DNA from: Muribaculum sp.
Lineage (GTDB): Bacteria; Bacteroidota; Bacteroidia; Bacteroidales; Muribaculaceae
NCBI GenBank assembly: GCA_009775095.1
Contig: VSOZ01000003.1
Span: 62,001 to 126,000 of the forward strand
Length of the DNA: 64,000 nucleotides
Direction: 5' to 3'
Shown: one piece after another, positions 1-8,842 of the stretch
How positions within the stretch are numbered: position 1 is the first letter of the stretch
Layout of the letters: each line of letters starts with the position of its first letter
Notes under the pieces: model-generated
Database searches by the model: none
What the model was told of the DNA's origin: nothing
What the model saw: only the letters and a program-made list of their open reading frames with translations
Position numbers and translations under genes: made by a program

Positions 1-2063
1 TAGAGTTGTTGCGCCATAGTGTATGGTACGTGGGTCCACGACTGTATGACCATGCCGTTGGCAAACAGGCCATAACGGGTATGTTTGTAGTTGACGTCTG
101 CCGAGAGGTTCTGCGATGATGAGTTGTAGAACTGCTCCGTGCCGGCTTTAAGTATACGGTAGTTGGTCATTATAAGTCCGGGATGGATAAGGTTTAGGTT
201 CATCGGGGAGCGGCCGAGTCCTCCTCGCAAAGTTCCGGAGAAGCGGTTGTTGGGTTTCCAATTAAAACTCAGCGAAGGAGAGAAATACACTTCGTCATGA
301 TCGGCTATCGCCTTGTCGAAAGTGTAGTGTGCATAGCTGACGGGCAGATTTAGCGACAGATTGACGCGGCGCACCCAATACTCCAGTTTGGGAGTGGCAT
401 ACACTATAATATAATTGGTGTTTACCACATTCTCTGTCAGTCCGGGCAGTTCGCCGGGTATATCGGGCAGTTGCGAGTCCATCGAGCGTAGATAGCCTTT
501 TATTCCTCCTTCAAGACTAAGGGTGATGCCTTTGATGTTGAAAGCGTATGCAGCGCTCTCGTTGGTGTAGAAGGCATGGTCGGATATGTGTTGTGTGAAA
601 ATGTCTCCGTCTATGCGGACGCGATATATCGCGTCCCTACCGGGATTGTTGATATTCATTGTGAGCGTCTGGGGCAGCGACTCCCATTCGTTAACGCTCT
701 GGAATGTGACAAGGTGTTTCCCTTTGAAACGCTTGATCATCTTGAAGTTGTTACTTACATAGTAGTCCGGGAGCTTTGCTGACTGGCTGTTGGGAATGGA
801 GCCGGTTGTTGTGAGGTCGACATCGTTCCAGTCTACGTGTGTGCGTAGAGTATTGTTTATATACGCGGTCTTCCGGTTCAGTTCGTAGATAAACTTACCG
901 CTCAGAGAATGCGTATGCTCCGTGCCGCTTCGGTTTTCGGTTATCACGCGATTTTCCCCGTAGGGACGCGATACATCGCGTCTGCCACGCCCGTCATAAT
1001 CCAAAAAATATGTAGTTATATTTGATGCGTCGGCTGTCACCCGGTTGAATGAGTAGTCTATGTTTGCTTTGAACTCGCCTTTGCCGAATTTCCACAGGCT
1101 GTTGGTCGATACAAGAAGTGACCGGTTGAATAGTGTATGTTTTTCGTTGAGTGCCGGAACTCCGGGCAATCCTACGCTGACATACTGGTTCAATCCTGTC
1201 TGACGGCGCCCCGCGAAGAAGTCAGTACTTGACGCTGACAGATTTTCGCCCGTATTGTTAGTGCGTAATGTCGTTATATTCTGGAATGAAGGCATGACAG
1301 CCATGGCAAACATCTCACCGTCCCATATGGCCCCGTCAGGTTGCCATGAGTAACCACCTCCGGCGTCACCGTGGAATGTCCAAGTAGCCTTCGCCTTGTT
1401 TTTCAGTTTCAGATTGATTGCCGCCTTGTCGGAGAAAGCGATACCTGACAATATCTGCATGGGCTGGTGGTTCTCCATCACTTCGACTGCACCCACATCG
1501 TCATGGCTTATGCCGTTGGTGGCTATGCCGTACTTGCCGCCGAGAAGGTCGGAACCTTCGATATAGAATTTGTTTATGTCCTCCCCCTGATATTGAATTT
1601 TGCCGTTCTTTGCCACGTCGATGCCGGGCATACGTTTGAGCACATCGCCTATCGAGCGGTCTTGTTGTTGTGCGAAACCGCTTACATTATACGTGATTGT
1701 GTCGCCCTGCTCGCGTATGCGATCGGCCTTGACCGCCACTTCTTTTAGCTGGATGCTGCCCGGTTCAAGATATATTGTCAGCGGAAATACCGTACTGTCG
1801 AGAGGTATCGACTGCTTGGTGAAGCCCATCATTGTCACTTTGAGACGGCAACCTTTGACAGTCGGCACAGACATGGCAAACTTGCCGTCAGTCTTTGTCG
1901 AAGCGAATTTCTTGATTTTGTCGTCGGCGCCCTTGATGATGACTGAAGCCCCGGAAATAGGCTCATTCGCCTCGCGGTCAATCACCATGCCGGTCACATT
2001 TGTCTGCGCCACGGCACATGTCGCGACAATCATGAAGACCAAATATGTTACAAGACGGTTCAT
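1..2063 (-). CDS. TonB-dependent receptor-like outer membrane protein, partial
   Basis: Reads on the minus strand from ATG at 2063 through base 1 with no stop (687 codons visible), so the C-terminus lies outside the window. The N-terminus is a signal peptide (MNRLVTYLVFMIVATCAVAQ). A carboxypeptidase-regulatory-like beta-sandwich follows (about residues 21-110, with VTGMVIDREANEPISGASV), then a plug-like segment (DVLKRMPGIDV, FYIEGSD) and a long beta-barrel. This is the architecture of Bacteroidetes outer membrane proteins of the TonB-receptor / OMP_b-brl type; the substrate is unknown. Its ATG overlaps the stop of the upstream GLPGLI gene by four bases (ATGA), which implies translational coupling. 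Two copies of a short palindromic repeat lie in frame within the barrel (near 617-636 and 965-982). Confidence 0.85.
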   Translation of the reverse strand, partial: MNRLVTYLVFMIVATCAVAQTNVTGMVIDREANEPISGASVIIKGADDKIKKFASTKTDGKFAMSVPTVKGCRLKVTMMGFTKQSIPLDSTVFPLTIYLEPGSIQLKEVAVKADRIREQGDTITYNVSGFAQQQDRSIGDVLKRMPGIDVAKNGKIQYQGEDINKFYIEGSDLLGGKYGIATNGISHDDVGAVEVMENHQPMQILSGIAFSDKAAINLKLKNKAKATWTFHGDAGGGYSWQPDGAIWDGEMFAMAVMPSFQNITTLRTNNTGENLSASSTDFFAGRRQTGLNQYVSVGLPGVPALNEKHTLFNRSLLVSTNSLWKFGKGEFKANIDYSFNRVTADASNITTYFLDYDGRGRRDVSRPYGENRVITENRSGTEHTHSLSGKFIYELNRKTAYINNTLRTHVDWNDVDLTTTGSIPNSQSAKLPDYYVSNNFKMIKRFKGKHLVTFQSVNEWESLPQTLTMNINNPGRDAIYRVRIDGDIFTQHISDHAFYTNESAAYAFNIKGITLSLEGGIKGYLRSMDSQLPDIPGELPGLTENVVNTNYIIVYATPKLEYWVRRVNLSLNLPVSYAHYTFDKAIADHDEVYFSPSLSFNWKPNNRFSGTLRGGLGRSPMNLNLIHPGLIMTNYRILKAGTEQFYNSSSQNLSADVNYKHTRYGLFANGMVIQSWTHVPYTMAQQL
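617..636. repeat. Palindromic repeat copy A, inside a coding region
   Basis: Positions 617-636 form a perfect 20-base palindrome with core GACGCGATATATCGCGTC, flanked by CCTACC on the plus-strand 3' side. It is read in frame by the receptor gene on the minus strand as part of PGRDAIYRVRI. A second copy in opposite orientation lies at 965-982. Confidence 0.75.
956..986. repeat. Palindromic repeat copy B, inside a coding region
   Basis: Contains GTAGGGACGCGATACATCGC followed by GTCTGCC. The core at 965-982 is a near-perfect palindrome matching copy A except at one central base. The GTAGG arm shows it is inverted relative to copy A. The receptor gene reads it as GRRDVSRPYG, in a different frame from copy A, so the similarity is at the DNA rather than the protein level. 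Confidence 0.75.
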
Positions 2064-2929
2064 TTGTGGTAATCAGTCTCAATATAGTCGATATTCTCTT
2101 TGTATTCTGTTGATTTGATATTGACAGCGCCTTTGGTCATGGCACTTACTTGAGCGGCACGGTTGCGTCTCCCATAATCCTTCATACGCAAGACCGCTAT
2201 GCGCGTGGATTTGAAAATTTTATCCGGATTCTCATAAGGGTCTCCCAGAGGTTCGTCACATTGTTGTATTCCCTTGATTGTAAATCCATATTCGCCATCG
2301 GCAGTTATAGCCTCCATTATAAGACCGGGAAGGCCGCATAGCTGCCACGGTCCATCCTGCACCGGAATTTCCGGAGTAAACCACGCATGCCACTTTCTAC
2401 CGTGATAATCAGCCGTGGCAAGTTGACACTCATAATCCAACACTATCTTAGTCGACTCTATAAGATGCCATTGAAGGTCGTCCATCTCCACCGGATAATG
2501 ATAGCGGTCTCCCATCTGCGAGTCCCAGACTGTAATGGTCTGTGTGTCGAAGTCTTTTATATTCTTGTATCGGGAGCCACGTGAAATGCCCATTTTTTTA
2601 CGAGTCTCAAACCATGTGTCTTTACGACCTGCATTCATATCAGCTATGGCCTTCTCCAAGGCGGCATCTTCTGCTTGTTGAAGCATAATCTTGCCCTGCG
2701 GGTCATTTTCAAGAGAGTCGATCCGATGGGTCTGCGGGTCAAAATAGAAAGACCGGCCATGTCCTATTTTTAGGACATAGTCACCATTATTGGTGATGGT
2801 ATCTCCGGTATTTGTATTGATGGTTTTTGACATCGTTTCATACTCCGCTTTAAGGAATGCACGAGGGGAGTCAGCAATCGCTATGAATGCGGCGGTTGAA
2901 CAAAACAGATATGTTAGGAGTCTTTTCAT
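2060..2929 (-). CDS. GLPGLI family protein (second copy)
   Basis: 289 residues. The N-terminus is a short signal peptide (MKRLLTYLFCSTAAFIAIA), so export to the periplasm or envelope is likely. The family signature GLPGLI is at residues 199-204 within DGPWQLCGLPGLIMEA, preceded by the conserved block TADYHGRKWHAWFTPEIPV. GLPGLI (Porph_ging) proteins are common in Bacteroidetes and have no settled function. It is the middle gene of a three-gene operon: its start overlaps the upstream GLPGLI gene by four bases and its stop overlaps the receptor gene by four bases. The strict coupling suggests the three products act together, for instance as a receptor with periplasmic partners (inference). Confidence 0.88.
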   Translation of the reverse strand: MKRLLTYLFCSTAAFIAIADSPRAFLKAEYETMSKTINTNTGDTITNNGDYVLKIGHGRSFYFDPQTHRIDSLENDPQGKIMLQQAEDAALEKAIADMNAGRKDTWFETRKKMGISRGSRYKNIKDFDTQTITVWDSQMGDRYHYPVEMDDLQWHLIESTKIVLDYECQLATADYHGRKWHAWFTPEIPVQDGPWQLCGLPGLIMEAITADGEYGFTIKGIQQCDEPLGDPYENPDKIFKSTRIAVLRMKDYGRRNRAAQVSAMTKGAVNIKSTEYKENIDYIETDYHK

Positions 2930-3792
2930 AATTGTCGGTAGTCGGTTTCAAGAAAATCGTATTCTGTCTGTGCGGGAGCATCATCGCCCAAATCAAGGCC
3001 GATGGAGGCTTTGATCATAGAGTTGCTATTGTCTCTGTAATTTCGCTCCGCCTTCAGCATGTCTTTACGTTTCATCTTGTCGTATTTATTGCTGAATATG
3101 GGGTAGATAGTTTGATTGCTTGCTTCTATGCCGGTTGCGATGAAGCTATGCTGGCCCGATGGTTCCACGGCTTCCATGATTAAACCGGGAAGTCCGCAGA
3201 ATTTCCATGGGCCGTCATTCACCGGTATTTCAGGCGCAAACCATACCGTCCATTTTCTGCCGTGGTAGTCGGCGGTAGCCATAATACATTCATAATTGAG
3301 TATAGTCTTGTTTTTGTCATCTATTATTTGCCAGCAGATTTCGTCAAAAGGTTCGGAGTAATATCCGCATTCACCCATTCCCGCTTCGTCATAGGTAACC
3401 GATGTGGAATTGACAAAATCCTTAGTCACATATATTCGTGTATGATAAACTACAGCATCCATGGCACTTCTGTCACGATTTTCCACGTAGGCTGCAGCGG
3501 CTGCATTGAATATCTCCTTTTCTTTTGCACGTCCTGACGGAGTTGACAATAATGAATCTTTAAACTCCGTGCCCGGACAATAAAATTTGCTTTGATTCTT
3601 GTTGGAAAGCAGAATGAACGGTACATTTTTCTCAACAACCCCGTCGGAGCCTCGCAAGAATTTTTTGTGATAATTGTAGCTGACCTTTATGTCGGCTCGC
3701 GGATAGTCAGGTTTATTCTTTGCATAGGAAGATGTCGGCAGGCAGGTTGTCATAATTGTAATTATGGCAAAATTTTGCAAGACTCGGTGCAT
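2926..3792 (-). CDS. GLPGLI family protein (first copy)
   Basis: 288 residues from ATG 3792; an in-frame ATG at 3810 would add six residues. The shorter start gives a cleaner signal peptide (MHRVLQNFAIITIMTTCLPTSSYA). GLPGLI is at residues 200-205 in DGPWKFCGLPGLIMEA. The central block ECIMATADYHGRKW closely matches the next gene, so the two are tandem paralogues that diverged mainly in the N-terminal half. It is the first gene of the operon, with a TAnnTTTG box about 60 bases upstream. Function unknown. Confidence 0.87.
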   Translation of the reverse strand: MHRVLQNFAIITIMTTCLPTSSYAKNKPDYPRADIKVSYNYHKKFLRGSDGVVEKNVPFILLSNKNQSKFYCPGTEFKDSLLSTPSGRAKEKEIFNAAAAAYVENRDRSAMDAVVYHTRIYVTKDFVNSTSVTYDEAGMGECGYYSEPFDEICWQIIDDKNKTILNYECIMATADYHGRKWTVWFAPEIPVNDGPWKFCGLPGLIMEAVEPSGQHSFIATGIEASNQTIYPIFSNKYDKMKRKDMLKAERNYRDNSNSMIKASIGLDLGDDAPAQTEYDFLETDYRQL

Positions 3793-3850
3793 TGTTCGGG
3801 TTGGGTCCATCGGTTTATTTTTTTGTCAACTAAATATATAGTTTTAACTG

Positions 3851-3858
3851 CAAAGTTA
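3851..3858 (-). promoter_or_regulatory. Putative -7 box for the GLPGLI operon
   Basis: On the minus strand this reads TAACTTTG, matching the Bacteroidetes -7 consensus TAnnTTTG, in the gap between divergent genes. The -33 element is weak (TTTC about 22 bases upstream). Start of transcription would be near 3844. Confidence 0.5.
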
Positions 3859-3972
3859 GTTGAAATTTTTATTCTGCATAGAAATATTTGAAAAAATAAG
3901 GCCGAGCATCATAAATTTTATAGGTTTACGTGGTTAATTGACAGAATACTTCATTCTTTGAAGTTTAATTAG

Positions 3973-3980
3973 TAATTTTG
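3973..3980 (+). promoter_or_regulatory. Putative -7 box for the BadF-kinase/serB operon
   Basis: TAATTTTG matches TAnnTTTG, 22 bases before the ATG at 4002. The in-frame TTG at 3978 lies inside this box, which argues for the ATG. No well-spaced -33 TTTG is visible. Confidence 0.5.
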
Positions 3981-4001
3981 CGCCCAATAAATTGGTATGA
4001 A

Positions 4002-4850
4002 ATGAAACTTATAGCCGACAGTGGAAGCACCAAAGTAGAATGGTGTCTTCTTGATCACGATAAACCGGTGAGACAGATATTTACTTCCGGTTTCAACGCC
4101 TTGATGCTCACCGAAGAGGAGATAGCACAGTATCTTGATGATGAACTTATGTCGCAGTTGGGTGAACAGGCCGCGGCTGTGACAGAAGTGCATTTTTACG
4201 GTGCGGGATGTATAGACGAAGAGGTGTGCCGTAATGTACGGCGAGCCATCCGCCAGAATATTGACGTACCTACTATCGAGGCGCATAGCGACCTGCTCGG
4301 CGCGGCCCGTGCTTTGTTCGGCGAGCGCGAGGGCATCGCCTGCATACTCGGTACCGGTTCAAATTCGTGTTATTACAACGGCCGTGAAATAAAGGACCAT
4401 GTAAGTCCTCTCGGTTATATACTCGGGGATGAAGGCAGCGGTGCCGTACTCGGTCGTCATCTTATAGGCGACGTGCTTAAACATCAGTTGCCGCGAGAGT
4501 TGTGCGAGCGTTTTCTTGATGAATATAATCTTACGTCCAACGCTATCATACGTCGGGTATACAAGGAGCCGGCTCCCAACCGCTTCCTTGCGTCGGTAAC
4601 ACCGTTTTTGCTGAAAAATATTGAGGAGCCCGCCATACACCGTCTGGTTCTGAATGAATTTAAATCATTCTTTGTGCGCAATGTAGCCCAATATGACCGT
4701 TACAGGGTGTTGCCGGTAAGTTTTGTCGGATCCATAGCTTACCTGTACAGGTCTGTGCTTGATGAAGCCGCCGCTGCGCTTGACGCTACGGTTGATACGG
4801 TTATCAAGACTCCGATGGAAGGGCTGGTAAGTTACCATACCAAATTTTAG
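4002..4850 (+). CDS. BadF/BadG/BcrA/BcrD ATPase family protein (N-acetylglucosamine kinase-like)
   Basis: 282 residues from ATG 4002. The ASKHA sugar-kinase fold is visible: phosphate-1 loop MKLIADSGSTKVEW at the N-terminus, GTGSNSCYY near residue 110, and LGDEGSGAVLG near 135. Bacteroidetes members are annotated as N-acetylglucosamine kinase-like; phosphorylation of an amino sugar in the cytoplasm is likely but the substrate is not proven. The gene is followed 19 bases later by serB and is probably co-transcribed. The upstream TTG at 3978 was rejected because it lies within the -7 promoter box. Confidence 0.85.
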   Translation: MKLIADSGSTKVEWCLLDHDKPVRQIFTSGFNALMLTEEEIAQYLDDELMSQLGEQAAAVTEVHFYGAGCIDEEVCRNVRRAIRQNIDVPTIEAHSDLLGAARALFGEREGIACILGTGSNSCYYNGREIKDHVSPLGYILGDEGSGAVLGRHLIGDVLKHQLPRELCERFLDEYNLTSNAIIRRVYKEPAPNRFLASVTPFLLKNIEEPAIHRLVLNEFKSFFVRNVAQYDRYRVLPVSFVGSIAYLYRSVLDEAAAALDATVDTVIKTPMEGLVSYHTKF

Positions 4851-4869
4851 TATTACGGGTTTGTAAGAC

Positions 4870-6117
4870 ATGAACACATCCTCTACCGAACTCATACTTG
4901 TCAACATATCGGGCTATGACCGTCCCGGTGTGACCTCGGCGCTTACCGAAATTCTTGCCCAATATGACGCTGCAATACTTGACATAGGTCAGGCTGACAT
5001 CCATCATACACTATCGCTTGGTATACTGTTCAAGACCGACGGCTCGTTATCAGGCAACATAATGAAAGACCTGCTTTTTAAAGCCTCGGAACTGAATGTA
5101 CACATACGTTTCACTCCCGTATCGGTAAGAGAATATGAGGAGTGGGTGAGTCTTCAGGGAAAGAACCGCTGGATTGTGACGCTGCTCGGACGCCGACTTA
5201 CGGCCCGTCAGATAGCCGCAGTAACCAAGATTATAGCCGGACAGAATCTGAATATAGACAGTATACAGCGTCTTACCGGACGAGTACCTCTCGAGGAGAG
5301 CGAGGAAGCGCGGGCCAAGGCATGCGTGGAGTTTTCGGTGCGTGGAAATCCGCGCGACGCCGCTGACATGCAGCTACAGTTCATGCACTTGTCGGCAACG
5401 GAAAATTTCGACATATCGCTTCAGCAGGACACGATGTATCGCCGATGCCGCCGCCTCGTATGCTTTGACATGGACTCGACGCTTATAGAGACCGAGGTCA
5501 TCGACGAGCTTGCCGAGCGCGCCGGAGTGGGGACTCAGGTGAAAGCCATAACGGAGCGGGCTATGCGCGGCGAAATTGACTTTGACGAAAGTTTCAAGGA
5601 ACGCGTAGCTTTACTTAAGGGGCTTGATGAGAGTGTCATGCGTGAGATTGCAGAAAATCTACCGGTTACCGAAGGGGTAGGGCGTATGATGGAGGTGCTC
5701 AAGCGGGCAGGTTTTAAAACGGCCATACTTTCCGGCGGGTTCACGTATTTCGGCAACTATCTTAAGCAGAAATTCGGTATAGATTATGTGTACGCCAACG
5801 AACTCGAGATTGTCGACGGAAAACTTACCGGACGATATGTAGGCGAGATTGTCAACGGACGGCGCAAGGCCGAATTGCTTAAACTGCTGGCGCAGGTAGA
5901 GCATATAGACATAGCTCAGACCATAGCTGTAGGTGACGGAGCAAATGACCTGCCTATGCTTGCCACAGCCGGACTCGGGATCGCATTTCATGCCAAACCC
6001 AAGGTTAAAGCAACAGCTGGACAAAGCATCTCAACAATCGGGCTTGATGGAGTGTTGTACTTTATAGGATTTAAAGACTCATTCATTTCAGATGGCTCGA
6101 ATGTACCCAACTATTGA
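4870..6117 (+). CDS. serB: Phosphoserine phosphatase with two N-terminal ACT domains
   Basis: 415 residues. It catalyses the last step of serine synthesis, hydrolysing O-phosphoserine. Residues 1-90 and about 100-180 form two ACT-like regulatory domains (NISGYDRPGVTSALTEIL, then WIVTLLGRRLTARQIAAVTKI). The HAD phosphatase domain follows: motif I DMDST with nucleophile Asp200 and Asp202, motif II Ser288 in LSGGFTYF, and motif IV GDGANDLPM at 355-363. The double ACT arrangement is known in Bacteroidetes and mycobacterial SerB proteins and suggests amino-acid feedback. Serine made here could feed the glycine cleavage operon and cysK further along the window. The 3' end overlaps an alternative start of the patatin gene. 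Confidence 0.95.
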   Translation: MNTSSTELILVNISGYDRPGVTSALTEILAQYDAAILDIGQADIHHTLSLGILFKTDGSLSGNIMKDLLFKASELNVHIRFTPVSVREYEEWVSLQGKNRWIVTLLGRRLTARQIAAVTKIIAGQNLNIDSIQRLTGRVPLEESEEARAKACVEFSVRGNPRDAADMQLQFMHLSATENFDISLQQDTMYRRCRRLVCFDMDSTLIETEVIDELAERAGVGTQVKAITERAMRGEIDFDESFKERVALLKGLDESVMREIAENLPVTEGVGRMMEVLKRAGFKTAILSGGFTYFGNYLKQKFGIDYVYANELEIVDGKLTGRYVGEIVNGRRKAELLKLLAQVEHIDIAQTIAVGDGANDLPMLATAGLGIAFHAKPKVKATAGQSISTIGLDGVLYFIGFKDSFISDGSNVPNY

Positions 6118-6121
6118 GGAG

Positions 6122-8428
6122 ATGTTGAAAAGGGCCGCGATCTGTCTTGTAATCGCGGCGGTGTCGATGACATTCTGTGCGAGTGCGCAGCAGTCGGTCG
6201 GCCTTGTATTGAGTGGCGGCGGTGCCAAAGGCATCGCTCACATAGGTGTTATACAGGCTTTGGAAGACAATAACATACCTATCGACTATATCGCAGGTAC
6301 TTCTATGGGCGCGATTGTCGGTGGATTATATGCCGCAGGATATACACCGGAGGAAATGATGGAGCTGATCGAATCAAAAGGATTCTCTTACTGGTCGACC
6401 GGTGTCATAGATCCTTCATGGGAATATTACTACGCTAAAGATGACCCGACGCCAAAGTTGGCATCGATAAATCTGAATCTGCGTGATTCGACTGCCAACA
6501 ATAATATACTTCCGACGAGCCTCATAAACCCTCTGCCGATGAATTACGCGTTCATGGAGCTGTTTGCCAAATATACGGCACAGTGCGACGGCGACTTTGA
6601 CCGGCTGTTTGTGCCGTTTCGTTGCGTCACATCCGATGTATACAGAAAGCACAAGATCGTGTGTCGTTCCGGTTCGTTGGGCAATGCTGTCAGAGCCTCG
6701 ATGTCGTTTCCTATCGTGTTTGAGCCGATAGAAATGGACGGTGTACTTGTATATGACGGAGGTATATATGACAACTTTCCGGTTGATGTCATGCGTGAGG
6801 ATTTTGCTCCCGACATTATGATCGGGGTCGATGTGAGCTCTCCCGACAAAAAGCCTAATCCGAATAATCTGATGCAGCAGGTCGAGGATATGATTATCCA
6901 GAAAAACGACTACTCACTCCCGGATGAGGAGGGTATAAAATTACATGTGCCCGTACAGCAGTTTGGCCTTTTGGACTTTCCGGCCTGCCGGCAGATTTAC
7001 AAAATAGGCTACGACTGTGCCATGGCCATGATGGATTCGATAAAGGGGCGAGTCAATGCACGTATTCCGGGTGAAACCCGTAGCCTGCGCCGAGCGGTTT
7101 TTAAGTCGCAGACCCCTTATGTGGAATTCGACTCCGTTAAAGTACGTGGCGGCAGCCCACACCAGAATGCTTATATAAAGTATCTTTTTACAAAGGGTAG
7201 CGATGAGCCTTTCGATCTTGCTCAGGCACGCGACGCCTATTATCGTGCCATAACACCGGGCAAGCTTCGCAATCTTGTACCCAATGCTTTGTGGAATCCG
7301 TCTACCGGACGCTTTACGCTTGATCTTAAAGCCGATGTTAAAAACAATTTTGCCATAGGACTTGGCGGTTACATAAGCTCGTCGACCAACTCTATGCTGT
7401 TTATGTCGACAGGCTACAATACATTGAGCTTCAACTCGCTTAATACATCGCTTAACGTATGGATAGGGCAGAGCTATATGGCTTCGAAAGTTGGAGCCAA
7501 GATAAATCTACGCACCGGCATACCCTCTTATATGATGATATACGGGGTTATCTCGCGTCAAAAGATGTATGACTCCGACCGCATATTTTATAATGACGGC
7601 ACAACGTTGGTTACCGATATGCAGCTATTCGGGCGTTTGAGCTACGGGATGGCCATGGGGCGTAACGGCAAGCTTGCTCTCGACCTCGGATATGGTCGTC
7701 TTACCAACCGTTTTTTTGACGGGATGATTGTAGGCAAGGCCTCGCGTGACCGTCTGGTACATGACCTCGCACAAGTACGTTTACACTATGAAAACAATAC
7801 ACTTAATGACATATTGTACCCTACGCAGGGACATATGATTAAAGCAACGGCCATAGGAGTGTACGGCGACCGTAGTTTTTACCCGCATAATAATGACGAC
7901 TTAAAGATAAGGACATCCGGAGTAAAATGGATACAGCTAAGTGCTGAACTTGAAAAATACTGGTCTATAAACCGTGATTTCGGTATAGGTATTGAAACAA
8001 ATGCAGTGTTAAGTACACAACAACCACTAAACAGCTATGCAGCTACGATGGTGACGTTGCCGTCATTTCATCCTACGGCATCGACTTACAACTCGTTTAA
8101 TTCCGCTTTAAGAGCTTCTAAATTTGTGACGTTTGGTGTTCAACCGATATGGAAAGTGTCAAATATGCTTCAGATACGCGGAGAATTTCACGGTTTCATG
8201 CCGTGGCGAAAGCTGGAGGCCGAGAAGGATGAAGACACCGGTATTTTTGTGTCGCGTTACGGGCGACGTTTGTCCAACCCCGAGTTTTTCGGCGAGATGT
8301 CGGCCGTATACGCTTTGCCTTTTGCCCATTTTACGGCTTACGCCAACTATTGTACATCGCCTGATGCCCGTTGGAATTTCGGTATATCATTCGGATTGTT
8401 TTTCCTCGCTCCGCAGTTTATGAAATAA
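6122..8428 (+). CDS. Patatin-like phospholipase fused to an outer-membrane beta-barrel
   Basis: 768 residues from ATG 6122; an upstream in-frame ATG at 6092 lies inside serB and spoils the signal peptide. Signal peptide MLKRAAICLVIAAVSMTFCASAQ. The patatin domain spans about 25-320 with oxyanion loop GGGAKG (32-37), nucleophile Ser61 in GTSMG, and the dyad Asp212 in DGG, so it should be an active serine lipase. A POTRA-like stretch follows (VEFDSVKVRGGS) and then a C-terminal barrel of the BamA/TamA type ending in aromatic strands (GISFGLFFLAPQFMK). This is the PlpD-like (type Vd autotransporter-like) layout. It starts four bases after serB ends. Confidence 0.9.
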   Translation: MLKRAAICLVIAAVSMTFCASAQQSVGLVLSGGGAKGIAHIGVIQALEDNNIPIDYIAGTSMGAIVGGLYAAGYTPEEMMELIESKGFSYWSTGVIDPSWEYYYAKDDPTPKLASINLNLRDSTANNNILPTSLINPLPMNYAFMELFAKYTAQCDGDFDRLFVPFRCVTSDVYRKHKIVCRSGSLGNAVRASMSFPIVFEPIEMDGVLVYDGGIYDNFPVDVMREDFAPDIMIGVDVSSPDKKPNPNNLMQQVEDMIIQKNDYSLPDEEGIKLHVPVQQFGLLDFPACRQIYKIGYDCAMAMMDSIKGRVNARIPGETRSLRRAVFKSQTPYVEFDSVKVRGGSPHQNAYIKYLFTKGSDEPFDLAQARDAYYRAITPGKLRNLVPNALWNPSTGRFTLDLKADVKNNFAIGLGGYISSSTNSMLFMSTGYNTLSFNSLNTSLNVWIGQSYMASKVGAKINLRTGIPSYMMIYGVISRQKMYDSDRIFYNDGTTLVTDMQLFGRLSYGMAMGRNGKLALDLGYGRLTNRFFDGMIVGKASRDRLVHDLAQVRLHYENNTLNDILYPTQGHMIKATAIGVYGDRSFYPHNNDDLKIRTSGVKWIQLSAELEKYWSINRDFGIGIETNAVLSTQQPLNSYAATMVTLPSFHPTASTYNSFNSALRASKFVTFGVQPIWKVSNMLQIRGEFHGFMPWRKLEAEKDEDTGIFVSRYGRRLSNPEFFGEMSAVYALPFAHFTAYANYCTSPDARWNFGISFGLFFLAPQFMK

Positions 8429-8476
8429 GAATTAACCGATTACATAAAACTTAAAGAAAAAGATTGTTTTAGAATT

Positions 8477-8842
8477 ATGATTTTGCAATGTGCAGTGTTG
8501 TTTGCCTTTCTTGCAGTAGGCGAACTGATTGTGTGGCTTACCGGCATACCGGTACCTTCAAGCATCATAGGCATGCTTGCATTGACGACAGCTTTGAAGC
8601 TAAGGATTGTAAGACTTATGTGGGTTGACAAAGTGTCGGATTTCCTTGTTAAGAATCTCGGATTTTTCTTTGTCCCAGCCGGTGTAGGGCTAATGAATTG
8701 TCTCGGCCTTATAAAGGCCGAATGGGTGCCTATAGTTCTTGCATCAGTTATAAGTACATTTGTTATAATCGCGGTGACAGGCTGGGTTCATCAGTCGGTA
8801 CGTCGCATAATGTCGTCACGCCATGAGTTATCTCGAAAATAA
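8477..8842 (+). CDS. lrgA: CidA/LrgA family protein
   Basis: 121 residues with four hydrophobic helices and the conserved GELIVWLTGIPVPSSIIGMLALTTAL segment typical of the LrgA/CidA (UPF0299) family. These small membrane proteins were named holin-like; later work connects LrgAB/CidAB proteins with pyruvate or glycolate transport. The 3' end overlaps lrgB by 20 bases, a conserved arrangement. Confidence 0.9.
   Translation: MILQCAVLFAFLAVGELIVWLTGIPVPSSIIGMLALTTALKLRIVRLMWVDKVSDFLVKNLGFFFVPAGVGLMNCLGLIKAEWVPIVLASVISTFVIIAVTGWVHQSVRRIMSSRHELSRK

Noticed and set aside
3978..4001. TTG start for the BadF-type kinase.
   Set aside because: The TTG is inside the TAATTTTG promoter box; ATG 4002 fits the family N-terminus.
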